Assembly: GCA_030015575.1 (NCBI GenBank)
Contig: JASDDO010000026.1
Span: forward strand, 189,807,739-189,871,738
Reading direction: 5' to 3'
DNA: 64,000 nt
Source: Agapanthus africanus
Lineage: Eukaryota > Streptophyta > Magnoliopsida > Asparagales > Amaryllidaceae
Shown: positions 11,791 through 23,374 of the stretch, in pieces
Layout of the letters: each line of letters begins with the position of its first letter
Position numbering within the stretch: the first letter of the stretch is position 1
Notes under the pieces: generated by a model
The model's input: only the letters and a program-made list of their open reading frames with translations
What the model was told of the DNA's origin: nothing
The model's database searches: none
Made by a program: the position numbers and the translations under genes

Positions 11791-12324
11791 TTCCATGTCA
11801 CGTACACTTTAAAGAATATTATCTTATTGATATCATTTGCTAGCTGATAGTTCCAATATGTTATTGTTTCGTATGCTGGTTCACTATTGCATTCAATATT
11901 GTGATATTTCTTGCATATTTATATATTCATTTGTCATGCAATATTATAAGGGCCAGTCCGGATTGCCGGGGTCCAGTATTCATTATTATTGACTCTTCAG
12001 TTTTGGATTTCGGATTTCCATGAGATTTCTGGATTTGGAGAAACCGCAAGGATTTTATATACCGATTATCATTTTAAAATGAAAGTTACAGTTTTCTCAT
12101 GTTATGATTTGAGATATATCCACCATGAGTTTTCTCGGCTCTTAAGCGATATAATACACCCGATTCGAGGAGGAGGAGGAACCGTCTGTGGGTGCATGGT
12201 GGACCCGGTGCGGTACCCCAGGGGCAAGATGGTCGCAATAGATGGCGTTGAGCCGGTACGGCAGCACTACTGACTGGTGATTTTATTGTGACGTGCTGGA
12301 TATCCGGAGGATACCAACGTGGTC

Positions 12325-12427
12325 TTGAGATTTGATGATACAGGCCAGTCTGGATAGCCGGAGCCTGAGATATTGAGATTTGATGATACAGGCCAGTCCG
12401 AATAGCCGGAACCTGAGATATTGAGAT
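12325..12427 (+). repeat. 48-bp tandem duplication in LTR H
   Basis: Two units with a 48-base period, each starting TTGAGATTTGATGATACAGG, lie head to tail with a few differences. The LARD-K LTR does not have this duplication. Confidence 0.9.
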
Positions 12428-13399
12428 ATATATTTTGTGTCGATACTTGACACTGATTCTCTGATGATTTCATTGATGATACTTAAATTTTTATATACAA
12501 ATCTCATTAAATTAAGAAAACAGTTTTCTCATTCATGTTGCATTCTGTTTTAATTATATTGCATTCTTACCTCATATTCATGATATGTTGCTACCTGAGA
12601 ACTGACACGAGCACTTGGTATTACACTTATGTATATATGTTACCCTTGCCATATTTTGATGCTTCAGGCTATATCATTTTGAGGATATTACTGATCGTGT
12701 GACCTAGTATTGAGTCATACATGCGATTTCTGCTCGGTGGTATTTTCTACACACGAGTTGGCAACTCACTCCCGTTGTGCGACAGTTTCTTGCAGGTTTT
12801 GCCGTACAAGTTTCTTGCGGCTTTGCTGGCACACTGTTCCTTTTCGGGTGATTGCTTTGGTAGGTGGAGTTACTTGCATCGTGACAACCATTGTATATTT
12901 ATTTACATCAGTTATATCTAGTAACTCTATCAACCTGACTTGTATTATTTTATAACCTTAGCAGACCAGTTGTATATTCTTTCGACCTTAAAGTCACGCG
13001 TTGTATTATTATGGTTTTCTTGCTGATTTTGAGTTTCCTTTTGAGTTTTGATCCTCGCCCTTCGACGTTGTATTATATTGCTTGCGTGGTTGTGACCGCC
13101 AATTGGCAAAGAGCTAGCTCCCGCTTGGGGATGCCTTTATTCATATTATGCATGTTGTACCCTTTTGGGGCCAGTATTTACAAAGGAAACTCTGCCGAAA
13201 TATTCAGAAAATACATGAGATTTTAAAAATTCATACTTTGGCTTATGTTATTAAAACCACTTGCTTTAAAATAAGTTTTCTTCACTTATTCTTTAAAATG
13301 GTTTAGATTTCTGGGATCTTTAGCTTACTTGAATTAGATGGGGTCCTATAAACTTCGTATGATTCAAGTGCTAGTCACGTGCCATTTCGGGTCGTGACA

Positions 13400-13665
13400 C
13401 CAATGGCTTGTGAGACCGGCCACCGCCCCTCGTCGGGGTCTCGACTATATACACTAGTCTACTAATGGAGTATCGATGCCCAGTCTCGAAACTCCCACGA
13501 CTAGGGACACTTCAAAGATGTGCTTATAGACTACCCAACTCTCACATATATAATCGCCATCATGCTGCTGGTAGTCAAGCAAGAATGCTAAAGGCTCTAT
13601 CAACGTGTAATAGTGATCTGTAATGTCACCTAAATCATGTACACGATGATAGAGAAATACCAGAT
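13400..13665 (-). repeat. Copia-A-type LTR fragment G, inner piece
   Basis: The reverse complement matches the Copia-A LTR at about 2190-2420 with roughly 10 percent differences. LARD-K inserted at its right edge, duplicating CAGAT (13661-13665 and 47480-47484). LTR H interrupts it on the left. Confidence 0.85.
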
Positions 13666-14094
13666 TGTAACATTTCAAAAAATAAAATATTATTTTTGGG
13701 AATTTTCATAATTTAATATTAATTTTTAATGAATATTTTAATAGCCGGTATAATTAAATACCGATAAATATGGAAAATTTTGGGAAAATTATGGAAATTC
13801 TAAAATATGTTATTTTGTGGAAATATGTTATTTTTAAGCTTTTATGGTTACGTAAATGCTATTTTGGTGTTAACCGCGATTAAAAATCGCTAATTGCATT
13901 TGTTGCTTTTTATTCAAGAATTGTGCACCATAACATTTCCTACACTTGCACACTGGTCTCATGTTTTGGACCCATATTGAGCTTAGGGTTGAACCATGTT
14001 TAGATGACCATGGTGGATTGAACTATTTGGTTAGGATAATTGGTTTTAACTTAGGGTTTTGGTTAAGGGTGATTAGGGTTAGGTTGACTTATGG

Positions 14095-14113
14095 TGAGAG
14101 AGAGAGAGAGAGG
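14095..14113. repeat. (GA)n microsatellite in LARD LTR
   Basis: The GA run is longer here than in the 3' LTR (about 43218-43230), so it has changed length since insertion. Confidence 0.95.
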
Positions 14114-14133
14114 GCCATGATGGTTGAGCAATC

Positions 14134-15381
14134 ATGAGGAGAGAGAGGAAGGTGGCTCCTAGGTTATGTCACCTCACCTCATTTCAAAATTCATCACCCT
14201 CCTTTCACTTCAAAACTTTATTCTCTCACATCTCTCACATTCACACAAACCCCACACTTCACCACATATACCACACCCCCTCCTCCATCAGCTGCTGCAG
14301 CACAAAAGAAAAAGAGAAAGGGAAAGAAGGAGCACTGCAAGCAGCAGCTGCAGCCACCTTACAACACCAGGATCAGCCCCAGCACCATACCACAACATCA
14401 CCCTTACCACAACACAACAACAACCACAACAACCAACACTGCATCAGCACCAGAAACAGCAGCAACATCATATTTCAGCCAAAAATTTCAGCAATTGGAG
14501 CTGTAGCAGCACCCCTCCAGCAACCACACACTCCTCTTCATCTTGATCTTCTCTTCTCCATCATTCCAGGACTCCCTTGAGGTATAATCTCATAACCAAA
14601 TTCCTATCTTGCAAGTTATAGTGCCTAGCTGATAATTTGCTGTTATATTGAGGTTTAGTGCTCGTTTAGGCAAAATTTGAGTGAAACTTGAACTAGTGTT
14701 GGTTTTGATCGTTAGTATAACCTTATTAGGTGTTTTTGAGGCCATTGTAACCAATATTACCCCAAATTTCCAGTAAGTTACCAGAGTTGCTCGACTTGGC
14801 GTATTTTGGCATTTTTGTCGATTTTTGAGACGTTTCTGGAACCTGCTTTCACCCGGGACCTCCTAGGGAAATATTGACTTGGCAGTGAGCTGTGCAGGCA
14901 CCCTGGAACTACTACCCAAAGCCCTAGCCACCAATTCCAAATCCCGGCCGCAAATTTAATCCTTCTGGCCGCAATTTGCGGCCAGAGCAGTATAAAATTG
15001 CCTCGTTTTGCGTGCACAGCCCCTTTTCATGTAAAACTTGACCCTGGGTATGTGCAGTTTTGACTGATTCCAACTAGGGTAAAATCTGGGATGATTTTCT
15101 TGAGTTGGCGTATGATTTACGACTCGTTTTCATATGGATTTTGATATTCGATGATTTGTATCTGTCGGGTGGCGTTTGGACGTCAACGACAGCGGATATT
15201 GGCTGTTTTTGCACACAAGGCCACAGGTTTTTGCCTATGGGCATAGTGTGCACCATTTTGGTTTCCGACATGGTTTTCATGAGTTTTAGCGTGTGATTTC
15301 CTTATAGGTACCCCAAGTACCGTCGGAGCGTTGGAGATGCAAATGGCGATATCGGCACCGGCACACATAAACAAGGTGAGT
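14134..15381 (+). other. Exon-like segment of the LARD LTR (low-complexity ORF plus splice-like sites)
   Basis: A pyrimidine-rich stretch leads into an ORF of 148 codons (14134-14580) rich in His, Ser, Thr, Gln and Ala. It is present in both LTRs, as it must be in duplicates. It ends at TTGAG/GTATAA, a donor-like site. TTCCTTATAG/GTACC near 15307 looks like an acceptor and AACAAG/GTGAGT at 15370-15381 like a strong donor. The last two are also recognisable in LTR H. The ORF matches no family I recognise, and a second ORF overlaps it in another frame (14166-14546), typical of low-complexity sequence. I regard a protein as unlikely and splicing of an LTR transcript as possible. Confidence 0.35.
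14945..14982 (+). other. GGCCGC hairpin in LARD-K 5' LTR
   Basis: GGCCGCAAAT pairs with ATTTGCGGCC, and the second half GGCCGCAATTTGCGGCC is also a palindrome by itself. The same block lies in the 3' LTR at about 44065-44102. It resembles the GC hairpins of the copia leaders in style but not in exact sequence. Confidence 0.75.
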
Positions 15382-16555
15382 AGATTTATATCTACGGGGA
15401 GAAGTCGGGTGGATGGCGTATAGTACCCCCGCAGTCCGATGTCTAGTATAACATATAGGTTATATTTACTGATATATGCTAGCTTATGTGTGACTTGGTT
15501 GTTTAGGATGTGTCAGGTGGAATATGCATAGGATAGGGTTAGAAGTAGCTAGTGTAGTTCTAGTCGCGAACCTAGAATAGAGTTACACCCACACGCACAC
15601 ACGTGCGGATTTGCTAGGGTTATACGGTGACAATGAGGATATTGGAGGATATTGGAGGACATTGGAAATGAGTCGATGAGATATGTTCTGAGCTTATGAT
15701 ATCGTTGATATGGTAGGACTCATATTAGAGATACGCCCTAATAAGATAGCGGATCTTTAGACGACGATACATATCAGACTGATATACTTTGAATAATTGA
15801 CATGTGGTCGAGATATGAGATATGTCCGGTTAGATATTTATAGTGGGTCGCATGGAGTGATATACCCTTCTCTATGACGACATATGATGTTGTTATCAGT
15901 TATTTGAGGCTGTAGGCCAGCGACCGGATCATGATTGGATTGATGATACTAGAGTTGTACTAGACATAGGTCAGTACCCAGATTATGATGATCTTGATAA
16001 AGAGAATACTTGATGAATGACATGATAGATGTGATATCGACCCGTACCCGGATTTGGGAATGCCATACGACGGATTCACGTACGAGCTATAAATTGATGT
16101 TTGATCCGCGCTCTAGACTTGGGATGTCTGATCATAGATATTATATCGGATGTGATATTATCGAGGCGGGATCACCGACTATATATGTATCGACTCAGAT
16201 TTAGGTGGTTTCCATACCCCTCCCGTTTGACTTGATAGTTAGTACAGTAGATGTTAGGCTCGACCCGAGTCATACCTATTTCAAATCTTACGGATCGGGA
16301 ATATCTTAAAAACAAGTAAAGGGATTCTACGGATATTTTCAAAGGACGTATCTTTCTTAAAAACCCCGTAGCCCTTATTTTACTAAAAACCCCGATCTGT
16401 TTTATTTCAAACGGCACAATTTCATGACATATACATATTGATGTAGACTTTTCATAGTTGCGTTGATTTAGTCGATTCCGCATGATCCTTACTATTCACA
16501 TTTCATTCCATGTGCTATTGCCATATTACCATCATGCTGTTAGGACACCAGCACC

Positions 16556-16621
16556 ATTATCGATGATGCATATGTTCCACGTACACTTTCTTGCCGGCTC
16601 ACACACTTCATCATCGATAAT
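16556..16621 (+). other. 13-bp covarying stem-loop in LARD-K LTR
   Basis: ATTATCGATGATG and CATCATCGATAAT are perfect complements around a 40-base loop. LTR H has a compensated pair change at the same place. Confidence 0.85.
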
Positions 16622-17022
16622 TGCCATGTCACTACACTATAGTACTGTTGCATTCAGAATACGATCCTTGCATGACATACTCATTTACACTTATATTTGT
16701 GCACATACTCATACTTGTGCACTTACATGTTTGCACATACATAGAGGATATTTATAATTTTGGGAACCGCAAGATACTCTTCAAAACTGATTCATTTTAA
16801 AAGAGCGGAATCCCTCAAAATGTGCATATTATCATTCCAGGTTGCATGATAGACAGATGTGCTTGCATTTCTTTTACATATCGCCTATATCATGCATTCG
16901 ATTATACGCATTGAGACATATTGTTTCCATGATATTTCTGGATTTGGGAACCGTGGATATTTCAAAAGAAAATATGTAATTGTTTTAAAAACCCGGTTAC
17001 CCTTGTTATGATATTTCAGTGC

Positions 17023-17110
17023 GTCCACCATGTGTTTTCTCGGTGCTAAAGTGACATGTGGAACCCGATTCGAGGAGGCGGATGAGGCCGAATACGGGTA
17101 CATGGTGGAC
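17023..17110 (+). other. 10-bp inverted repeat in LARD-K LTR
   Basis: GTCCACCATG and CATGGTGGAC enclose 68 bases. Most of the pairing is kept in LTR H (about 12119-12212). Confidence 0.75.
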
Positions 17111-18340
17111 CCGGTATGGTACCCCGGGGCGAGAACGGATCGCTGTGCAGTAGACGGTGAGCCTGGCAGAGGGACTACTACCTACCGGTGATTGGTTGGA
17201 CCTGGCGGTTATCCGGAGGATACTGACCAGAGTCGAGAGATGGATACGGGACGACTCGTACTGCCGGGGCCGAGGGCCGATACCGCAGACGGAGCCCGTG
17301 GGCTGACCCGGACTGACCGGTGCCCGATATATGAGGATTTACGTGTCGATGCTGGGCACAGTTTTCATGATGTTTTCGAGTGTCGATGCTGGGCACTCTG
17401 GTTCCATGATTTTTGATTACATCCTCGTACCTCCATGCATATGTTTATGATATTTACGTGCATGATGCTTATTGTTATTGAGTGACGGGTGGACGGGATC
17501 CACATTTATATAGACTTTGATTATATACAGACCTTGATTACATTGATCATACTTTATTTGTATATATAACAGGGTATGAGGGCGCTGTTATATATACCTT
17601 TACACCAATATTAGTGGAATGGGACGCTAATATATGTGTATTGATATCTATTTGATACTTCATCACATTACTTCATGCAGACATACCTCTTATTTATGAC
17701 ATGTTATTACCTGAGGCACTGATACTTGGTACTACATACATGTATAGTTATTTCATTGCCACCTTAGCATGCTTCAGACTTAAGTATTTAAGGTTTATAT
17801 GTATTGATCGTATGACCTAGGATTGCGTCATACATGCGATTTTCTGTTCGTAGATCTTTTTCTACTCACGAGTTGGCAACTCACCCCCGTTGTGCCCCAG
17901 TTTCTTGCAGGTTTGCCGTACAGGATTCCTTGCGGCTTTGCGGGCACTGTTCCTTTCGGGTGACTTGTTAGTAGGTGGGTTTATTGTTTCACACCCATCA
18001 TTATACATTGTATATTATATTTCAGTTGTATCTAGAATTTCCATCAACCAAACTTGTACTTATTTGAGATAGAGACCAGTGGGATTTATTCTTTCGACCC
18101 TAGAGTCGCGTGTTATATTTCTATGGGCTTCTTGCTGGTTGAGTTTCTTTCTGTTGTGATCCTCGCCTTTAGGCGTTGTATATTATGTTGCTTGCAGGTT
18201 GTTTTGTTATGGTTCTTCCTACCCTCTACTACTTTTCTTGGTTTAGATTTCTGGGTTCGGCTTACTTAGAGTACGTACGCCTCGAGACGTTCGTAGTCTA
18301 AGTGCCGGTCATGTTCCGTACTTTCGGGTCGTGACAAAGT

Positions 18341-18352
18341 TGGTATCAGAGC
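18341..18352 (+). promoter_or_regulatory. LARD-K primer-binding site
   Basis: TGGTATCAGAGC lies four bases after the 5' LTR end. It is complementary to the 3' end of initiator tRNA-Met, the usual primer for chromoviral gypsy and copia elements. It sets the + orientation. Confidence 0.93.
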
Positions 18353-18539
18353 GTTAGGTTTTACCTTCGGAGCGTAGGATGACCTTGGTTGATGGAATAG
18401 GTGACTAAAGTAGAGTGACGTACCGTGGGTATGTCCGCGGCATATTTACGATGCGCCACTCCACTTAAGAAGCCTTAGGATATACATTTCTTTGTCCAAT
18501 ATCATATTCATTCCTGATTTAGCCTCATCGGTACCAGTT

Positions 18540-19317
18540 ATGGTTTTGCTACCACGATTACGGGCAGGGAGAGCTACGGCTAAGAGTTGCGGTCAGCATG
18601 AGCTCGTTGTGAACGACGACTGACCAGGACGTGATTCCGGCGACACACGAGTGCAGAGATGTGTCTTTTATTGTGTTTTCACGCCACGAGCATTGGATTG
18701 ATCGCCGTTTGAGATTTCTCGGACGTGCAAATCAGCACCAGAGGATCGGGCCATTGTTAGAGCTGCCAGTTGAGAGAGGACTGTCGATGTACAGCATACC
18801 TCAGAGATTGATAGGATGTCGCTTCCGGAGCTTACGAGCTGAGATCGCTGGAGCTTCCAGGCAGATATGAAACAGGTGATAGCTAGTCTACCCCGATTTG
18901 AGAGGCGAAGGTGATTCGCCCGATTCATGCGCCGGAGCAGGCCAAGTTGAATTGAAGATTTCTAGTTGGAGAGTCTTACTCAGATCTAGAGCAGACCGGT
19001 ATAGAGGTGACCGCCGATGTATCGCCTTTCCTGGAGGATTGAGGCGTTGTTCAGTGTACCGACGAATGAGCCAGATGTCGCTGCGAGCGACGAGACGTTG
19101 CCCAGGTGTTGGAGCTATTGCAGTACAAGGTTGTACTAAGAGATGATAAAGGTCGCTAGTCACCAAGGGTGAATGACTAGGACATGTGGATCGTTCGCTA
19201 CCCCGATGCGAGGTCATCAGAAAGATTGATTCCAGCTAGAGACGACTTCACGCAGAGACATTGAGAGTTGACAGAGACGATCGAATGTCAGAAACCTATT
19301 ATTCCAAGTTTAAAGTA
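18540..19317 (+). pseudogene. Possible decayed gag of LARD-K
   Basis: An ATG at 18540 opens a short Arg/Ala-rich reading frame of the kind that begins many chromoviral gag proteins, and translation then runs through repeated stops and frame changes to about 19300. No zinc knuckle or gag core block can be pointed to with confidence. It may be a gag relic or simply non-coding interior. Short ORFs at 18631-18870 and 18898-19146 are fragments in other frames. Confidence 0.3.
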
Positions 19318-19500
19318 TTCGGAAAGACATGCAGGCAATTCTATGGTCTCTCTAGAAGAATGAAACCCTAACTCGACTTAATGACCGTGTGAAAGCCTTT
19401 GAACCTTAGGGTTTGCGGCGGTTCTGCGGCGCCATTAGTGAGACTTGGGTTTGCCCTTCTACGGCTGGGCCATCGATGCTGTGGTATGTACTCGATACTC
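19318..19500 (+). other. Copia-leader-like cassette inside LARD-K
   Basis: This stretch parallels the Copia-D leader at 59810-59970 and the Copia-B leader at 22615-22760. The shared words are ACATGCAGG, ATTCTATGG, GAATGAAACCCTAACTCG, TGACCGT, an AACC/GGTT hairpin loop, GCCCTTCTACGGCTGG and TGTGGTATG. The rest of the LARD interior on either side does not match copia, so this looks like a shared or captured module. 19500-19856 after it shows nothing recognisable. Confidence 0.6.
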
Positions 19501-19856
19501 TTATACTGTACCCAAGGTATTGAGCTATTGGGGGATTATGAGGTTTTGACGAATCGATCGGATGGATCGACTTAATTCGGATGCTAAGTGGTGAGATGCA
19601 TTTCTTGGAAGACTCCAGATGCGAGGATAGCCATCGGAGCTCAGTTCTTGCAGCCATGACGAGACGAGTCCGAATAAGTTGACATTGGAGCCGAGTGAAG
19701 TGAAAAGTTCGACGTCGTCGACGAGATAGTTGACCATGCTTGGATAAAGGACCTCACCCAGATGCATTGTGAATTGACCAAGGACGGACCAGTATTGAGT
19801 ATTCTTTCGATGGTTGGATGTGTTTCTGAGGACCGGTTCAGCCAGACACCTTCTAC

Positions 19857-22079
19857 TGTTAGTTATATGTATCCCTTAAGGCCATTACTATACATAGGAT
19901 GTATATTGTAGTGGATGCTTGGACATATATAGGGAGGACTTTCTTGCTCGACATGATAGAATGCTATCTGGTTACTCTTTACCTTAACGTGTATACTGAT
20001 TGTCTCTCTGTTACATGTTGGTAAAACCCTTAGGATGTGTACTTGACTACCTGGACTATGATGCGGATCATACTAATGGGGACATGGTAGTCCATAAGTA
20101 CATCCTTCAAGGTCCCTAGTCGTGGGTGTATCAAGACGGGGCATCGATATACCACAGTAGACTAGCATATACCTTCTCGACCCATACAGATGGGCGATGG
20201 ATGATCCCATATCCATTGGTGTTTGACATCAGAGATGATATACGGGTGCTCAGTGGAGACTGGGTACACTGGACGGACTCGCCGAGAACTCCCAGATGGT
20301 ATTATACCATACGTCAGATGGCAGTTCTCTGGTGACACTGGTACAGAGTAGTCTGTTGACCCGAGATCGTCATAGAGTCTTGTGTGGTTCCCACTGTGCT
20401 TTGATTTCCATCTTACCACATCCAAGAGGGCGTGCAAAATGGTGGTTTTTGGGTACAGTCCCGAATCACATGGAGGTAATGAACGATAGGAGGGGATTCG
20501 TCTCTCCCGGTATAGGGAGTTGATGTTGCGCTGTGTTCGATTGGCTATAACAGGAAATCCCTGGCCAGGGTTGCTGAGATTTACTGGTAAGTGTTACCAG
20601 TAGTTTCTCGAATTGTTATAGACCTCATATCGACACGACTTATCAAGCTATTGGAGTCTGACGTTTACCACCCCTAGGCGAGATATACGACATATCAGAC
20701 GATCAGACCGGACTGTACGGTAAGTGTTACTGGTTGGATTCACAGGAGTATGAGCGGGCTTGCTCGTCGATCTTCTGATCGCTCAATACCCGGGTGGCCG
20801 TTACGTTTAGCAGACCGCTTGCGGCTTGTGGGTGTTTGATATGATCATCACCTGCTGCCGGCGTATTGACGAGTCTTTAGAGTCCTACACAGAGGTTTCC
20901 TGGCTCAAGCGAAACGAAATAGGAGCGCATATGAGATATGTGCGGGACCGAGAATAATGCATGTATGTGATACCGTATTCTATTCTCGCGATGATTGTAT
21001 CGAATGGTTGTATGCGATATAACCTAGTTATCGATTCAAGCATTGATTCGATAAACCGATACATAGGATACTAGTCGGTTATATGCGATATGACCGGATC
21101 GTTAAATCAAGTGTTGATTTAATGATTTAATGTATAATTATATATTTGATATATTACTTTGCATTAACTAGTATCGGTTCACTTTAAATGGATTTTCTCG
21201 CTCAGATGTGCACATTGTATATGTGATATACTTTTTGTGCACTTGATTGTATCATGTTTGATGATACATGCTCTCTAGGGTTTGTGTAAAGATTAAACCA
21301 TGGTTGTGTAATGGTTAGGGTTTTCTTTTTCATTTATTTATTTATTTCATTTATTTTATTTTGGAAAAGAAATGGCAAAAGAAAAGAAAATGGTTGCTAG
21401 TTTTGTTTTACATTGAAAGTTCATGAAGCTTTGACTAAGTGACCATTTTGTCTTCATGCTTAACCCTAACCATTCCATTTAACCATGATTTATTCTCTAC
21501 ACTTGACAATGGTTGCAACATGATAAGTATTCAATTTATTTTCTATTTTGAATGAACTTATCATAACATTTTTCATCTTCTTCTTCTTCATCTTCTTCAT
21601 TGAAGAAAACCTTTCTTCATCAATGGTGATTGATGAAAAAGAGTGAGAAATCCAATTCTAAAGTCTACCCACTTCCTATTTCTTCATCCTCTACCTCTTG
21701 CCAAGTAGTAGAGTATGTTTTCTTCACAAGTTTCATGACTTGGTGAGGTTGGAGCTTGATCTAGCGATGCCTCGACGTAGATCATCTTCGGCATCGTCGT
21801 CGATGACCTAGCCTGCTTTTTCTCCGATGAAGCCGACGCTAGAGCCCAAGATCCGTTTTGTACAGCGAGGAGACATCATCACGGAGCTATGGAGGTGGAG
21901 CACCGGATCTACAAAGGTTGTATTTCCGTTACACTTTAGTTAAGTTGTTAACTAGCTCGTTGTTTCGCCTAGACTTCTAGTTATCGATCCGTAGTCTAGG
22001 CTTTCTCGGCACCGTAAAATTTAAAATTGGCATGGTTGATGCCTTGTGAGACCTCCTTAGTGTGGCTAGGAACCCTACA
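19857..22079 (+). repeat. Copia-B 5' LTR
   Basis: This is a direct repeat of 28034-30245, about 99 percent identical by eye. One clear length difference is that a block of about 12 bases near 21835 is missing from the 3' copy near 30010. The ORFs inside (20126-20523) recur in the 3' LTR and in relatives only as part of the LTR. Confidence 0.95.
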
Positions 22080-22080
22080 G

Positions 22081-22092
22081 TGGTATCAGAGC
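22081..22092 (+). promoter_or_regulatory. Copia-B primer-binding site
   Basis: TGGTATCAGAGC lies one base after the LTR and is complementary to initiator tRNA-Met. Confidence 0.95.
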
Positions 22093-22275
22093 CTAGCTAG
22101 AGCCTTAGGCGAAGTCTAGACGGAGTTTGAAGTCCGAACGAACCGATACCCCAAAATTTCCATGCTCTCTGGACATTTTCTGAATTTGTGGATTTTTGAG
22201 AATTAAAAATATGCAGAAAAATAAGCAGGGTCTTATTTGAATTACTGTGAAATACGAGGGTCTAATTCAAATATT

Positions 22276-22325
22276 CGACCGCGGAACCGCGGCATAAGCC
22301 CTCACATGCGGCGGTTCCGCGGTCG
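22276..22325 (+). other. 15-bp GC hairpin in Copia-B leader
   Basis: CGACCGCGGAACCGC and GCGGTTCCGCGGTCG are perfect complements around 20 bases. The left arm also continues into an internal palindrome CCGCGG-AA-CCGCGG. Confidence 0.9.
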
Positions 22326-22665
22326 TACAGTCCCTTTGACCAATGTTTTCTGCACAGTAATTCATATAATTGATTGCTATATTTTCTGGTTATTTTTAAT
22401 GTGACTCTACAGTTGAGTATTCTGGGGTTGTTTTGGGGATTGGGTGTTTCGATCGGAGTATCAGATTTTGTCTATGTGGCTTTCCGGATAAATTTTAGAA
22501 TATGTTAAAAAGTTCGACCGGATATAAATACCCAATTTTTCCCCTGTCGGGAAATTTCCAAGTGTTGGATTTTTCCGTAGTTTAATGACGTTCTAAGTAG
22601 TGCAAGTAACGCGATGGACCCTCTAGAAGACAACAAACCTTAACTCGATTATGTGACCGTCTTGA

Positions 22666-22697
22666 ACTGCCCTTTGAACCTTCGGGTTTGGGGCAGT
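22666..22697 (+). other. Second hairpin of Copia-B leader
   Basis: ACTGCCC pairs with GGGCAGT, and AACC with GGTT inside, around a TTCG tetraloop. The Copia-C copy is at 39532-39563. In Copia-D the same context holds a CCGCGG-type stem instead. Confidence 0.8.
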
Positions 22698-23374
22698 ACG
22701 GCGTGCCACATGTGAGGCGTTGGCTTGACCCTTCTACGGCTGGACCGTTGATACTGAGGCACGAACTGAATGTTGTTAGACTTGTTTCATGTGTTGATCT
22801 GTATCAGGAAAACTTGGGTGTTCGATCGTTCGATCGGAAAGTTTAACATTTTCTATTTATCCGGAATGTGATACAATAATTGGAATTCACAAGTAGTTAT
22901 GAGATAACTGAATGAATGTTATAAACATAGCACTTTAGTCTCACTTGATCGGTTGCTACGGAATTTTGATGCGATCAAAAGTCCGTTGCAATCACGTAGC
23001 GTACGCGGATACTCGCCGGGTAAACTTAATAGACAGCCTCACTCCATAGCCCCGACCAAGTGACTGTAGGAGAACCCCGTCGCCGAAAGCATCCGTTCGG
23101 GTGCTCGCGGCAGCGGTGTTCCGCCTTGGTGCACTTCGTCGACGGCGTCGGTGGTGCGGCCGTCTACTAAAGTTTGCGACGAGTATTCGATCAGGATGTC
23201 GGGAATCTTGTTGAATTGCCCGACTTGATATTGAAAAGAGTTTTCGATTTTGAGACTAAAATGCGGGGTTTATAATTGTTAGGCATGAGATGTCTAAGGA
23301 ATTCATTTGATTAGGCATGCGATGTCTATGCAGGTTGCGGATTCCAACTGTTGTAGTTTTACACTTTCATTTCT

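Larger units (their letters stand above)
11590..13399 (+). repeat. Older LARD-type LTR (element H), right piece
   Basis: H continues after Copia-A, matching about 16440-18336 of LARD-K, and ends in GGGTCGTGACA. It keeps the covarying stem (11725-11790), the GTCCACC/GGTGGAC arms (12119-12212), the palindrome GAGTTGGCAACTC near 12758-12770, and the terminal block. At 13400 it abuts the reverse complement of a Copia-A-type LTR, so H inserted into G. Whether H is a solo LTR or the 3' LTR of a whole element cannot be told, because its left side is outside the window. Confidence 0.8.
13666..18336 (+). repeat. LARD-K 5' LTR
   Basis: This is a direct repeat of 42789-47479 with roughly one or two differences per hundred bases by eye. 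It contains a GA microsatellite (14095-14113), a CT-rich stretch followed by a low-complexity ORF, donor- and acceptor-like splice sites, a GGCCGC hairpin (14945-14982), two long-range inverted repeats (16556-16621, 17023-17110) and the palindrome GAGTTGGCAACTC (17870-17882). I cannot fix a TATA box with confidence. Confidence 0.93.

Noticed and set aside
14134..14580. 148-codon ORF in both LARD-K LTRs as a protein gene
   Set aside because: It is low complexity (His, Ser, Thr, Gln, Ala), a second ORF overlaps it in another frame, and presence in both LTRs is automatic. I keep it only as an exon-like segment.
20126..20523. ORFs in Copia-B LTR (also 28304-28701) as genes
   Set aside because: They lie inside LTRs and are repeated for that reason. 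The related Copia-C and D LTRs do not keep the frames.
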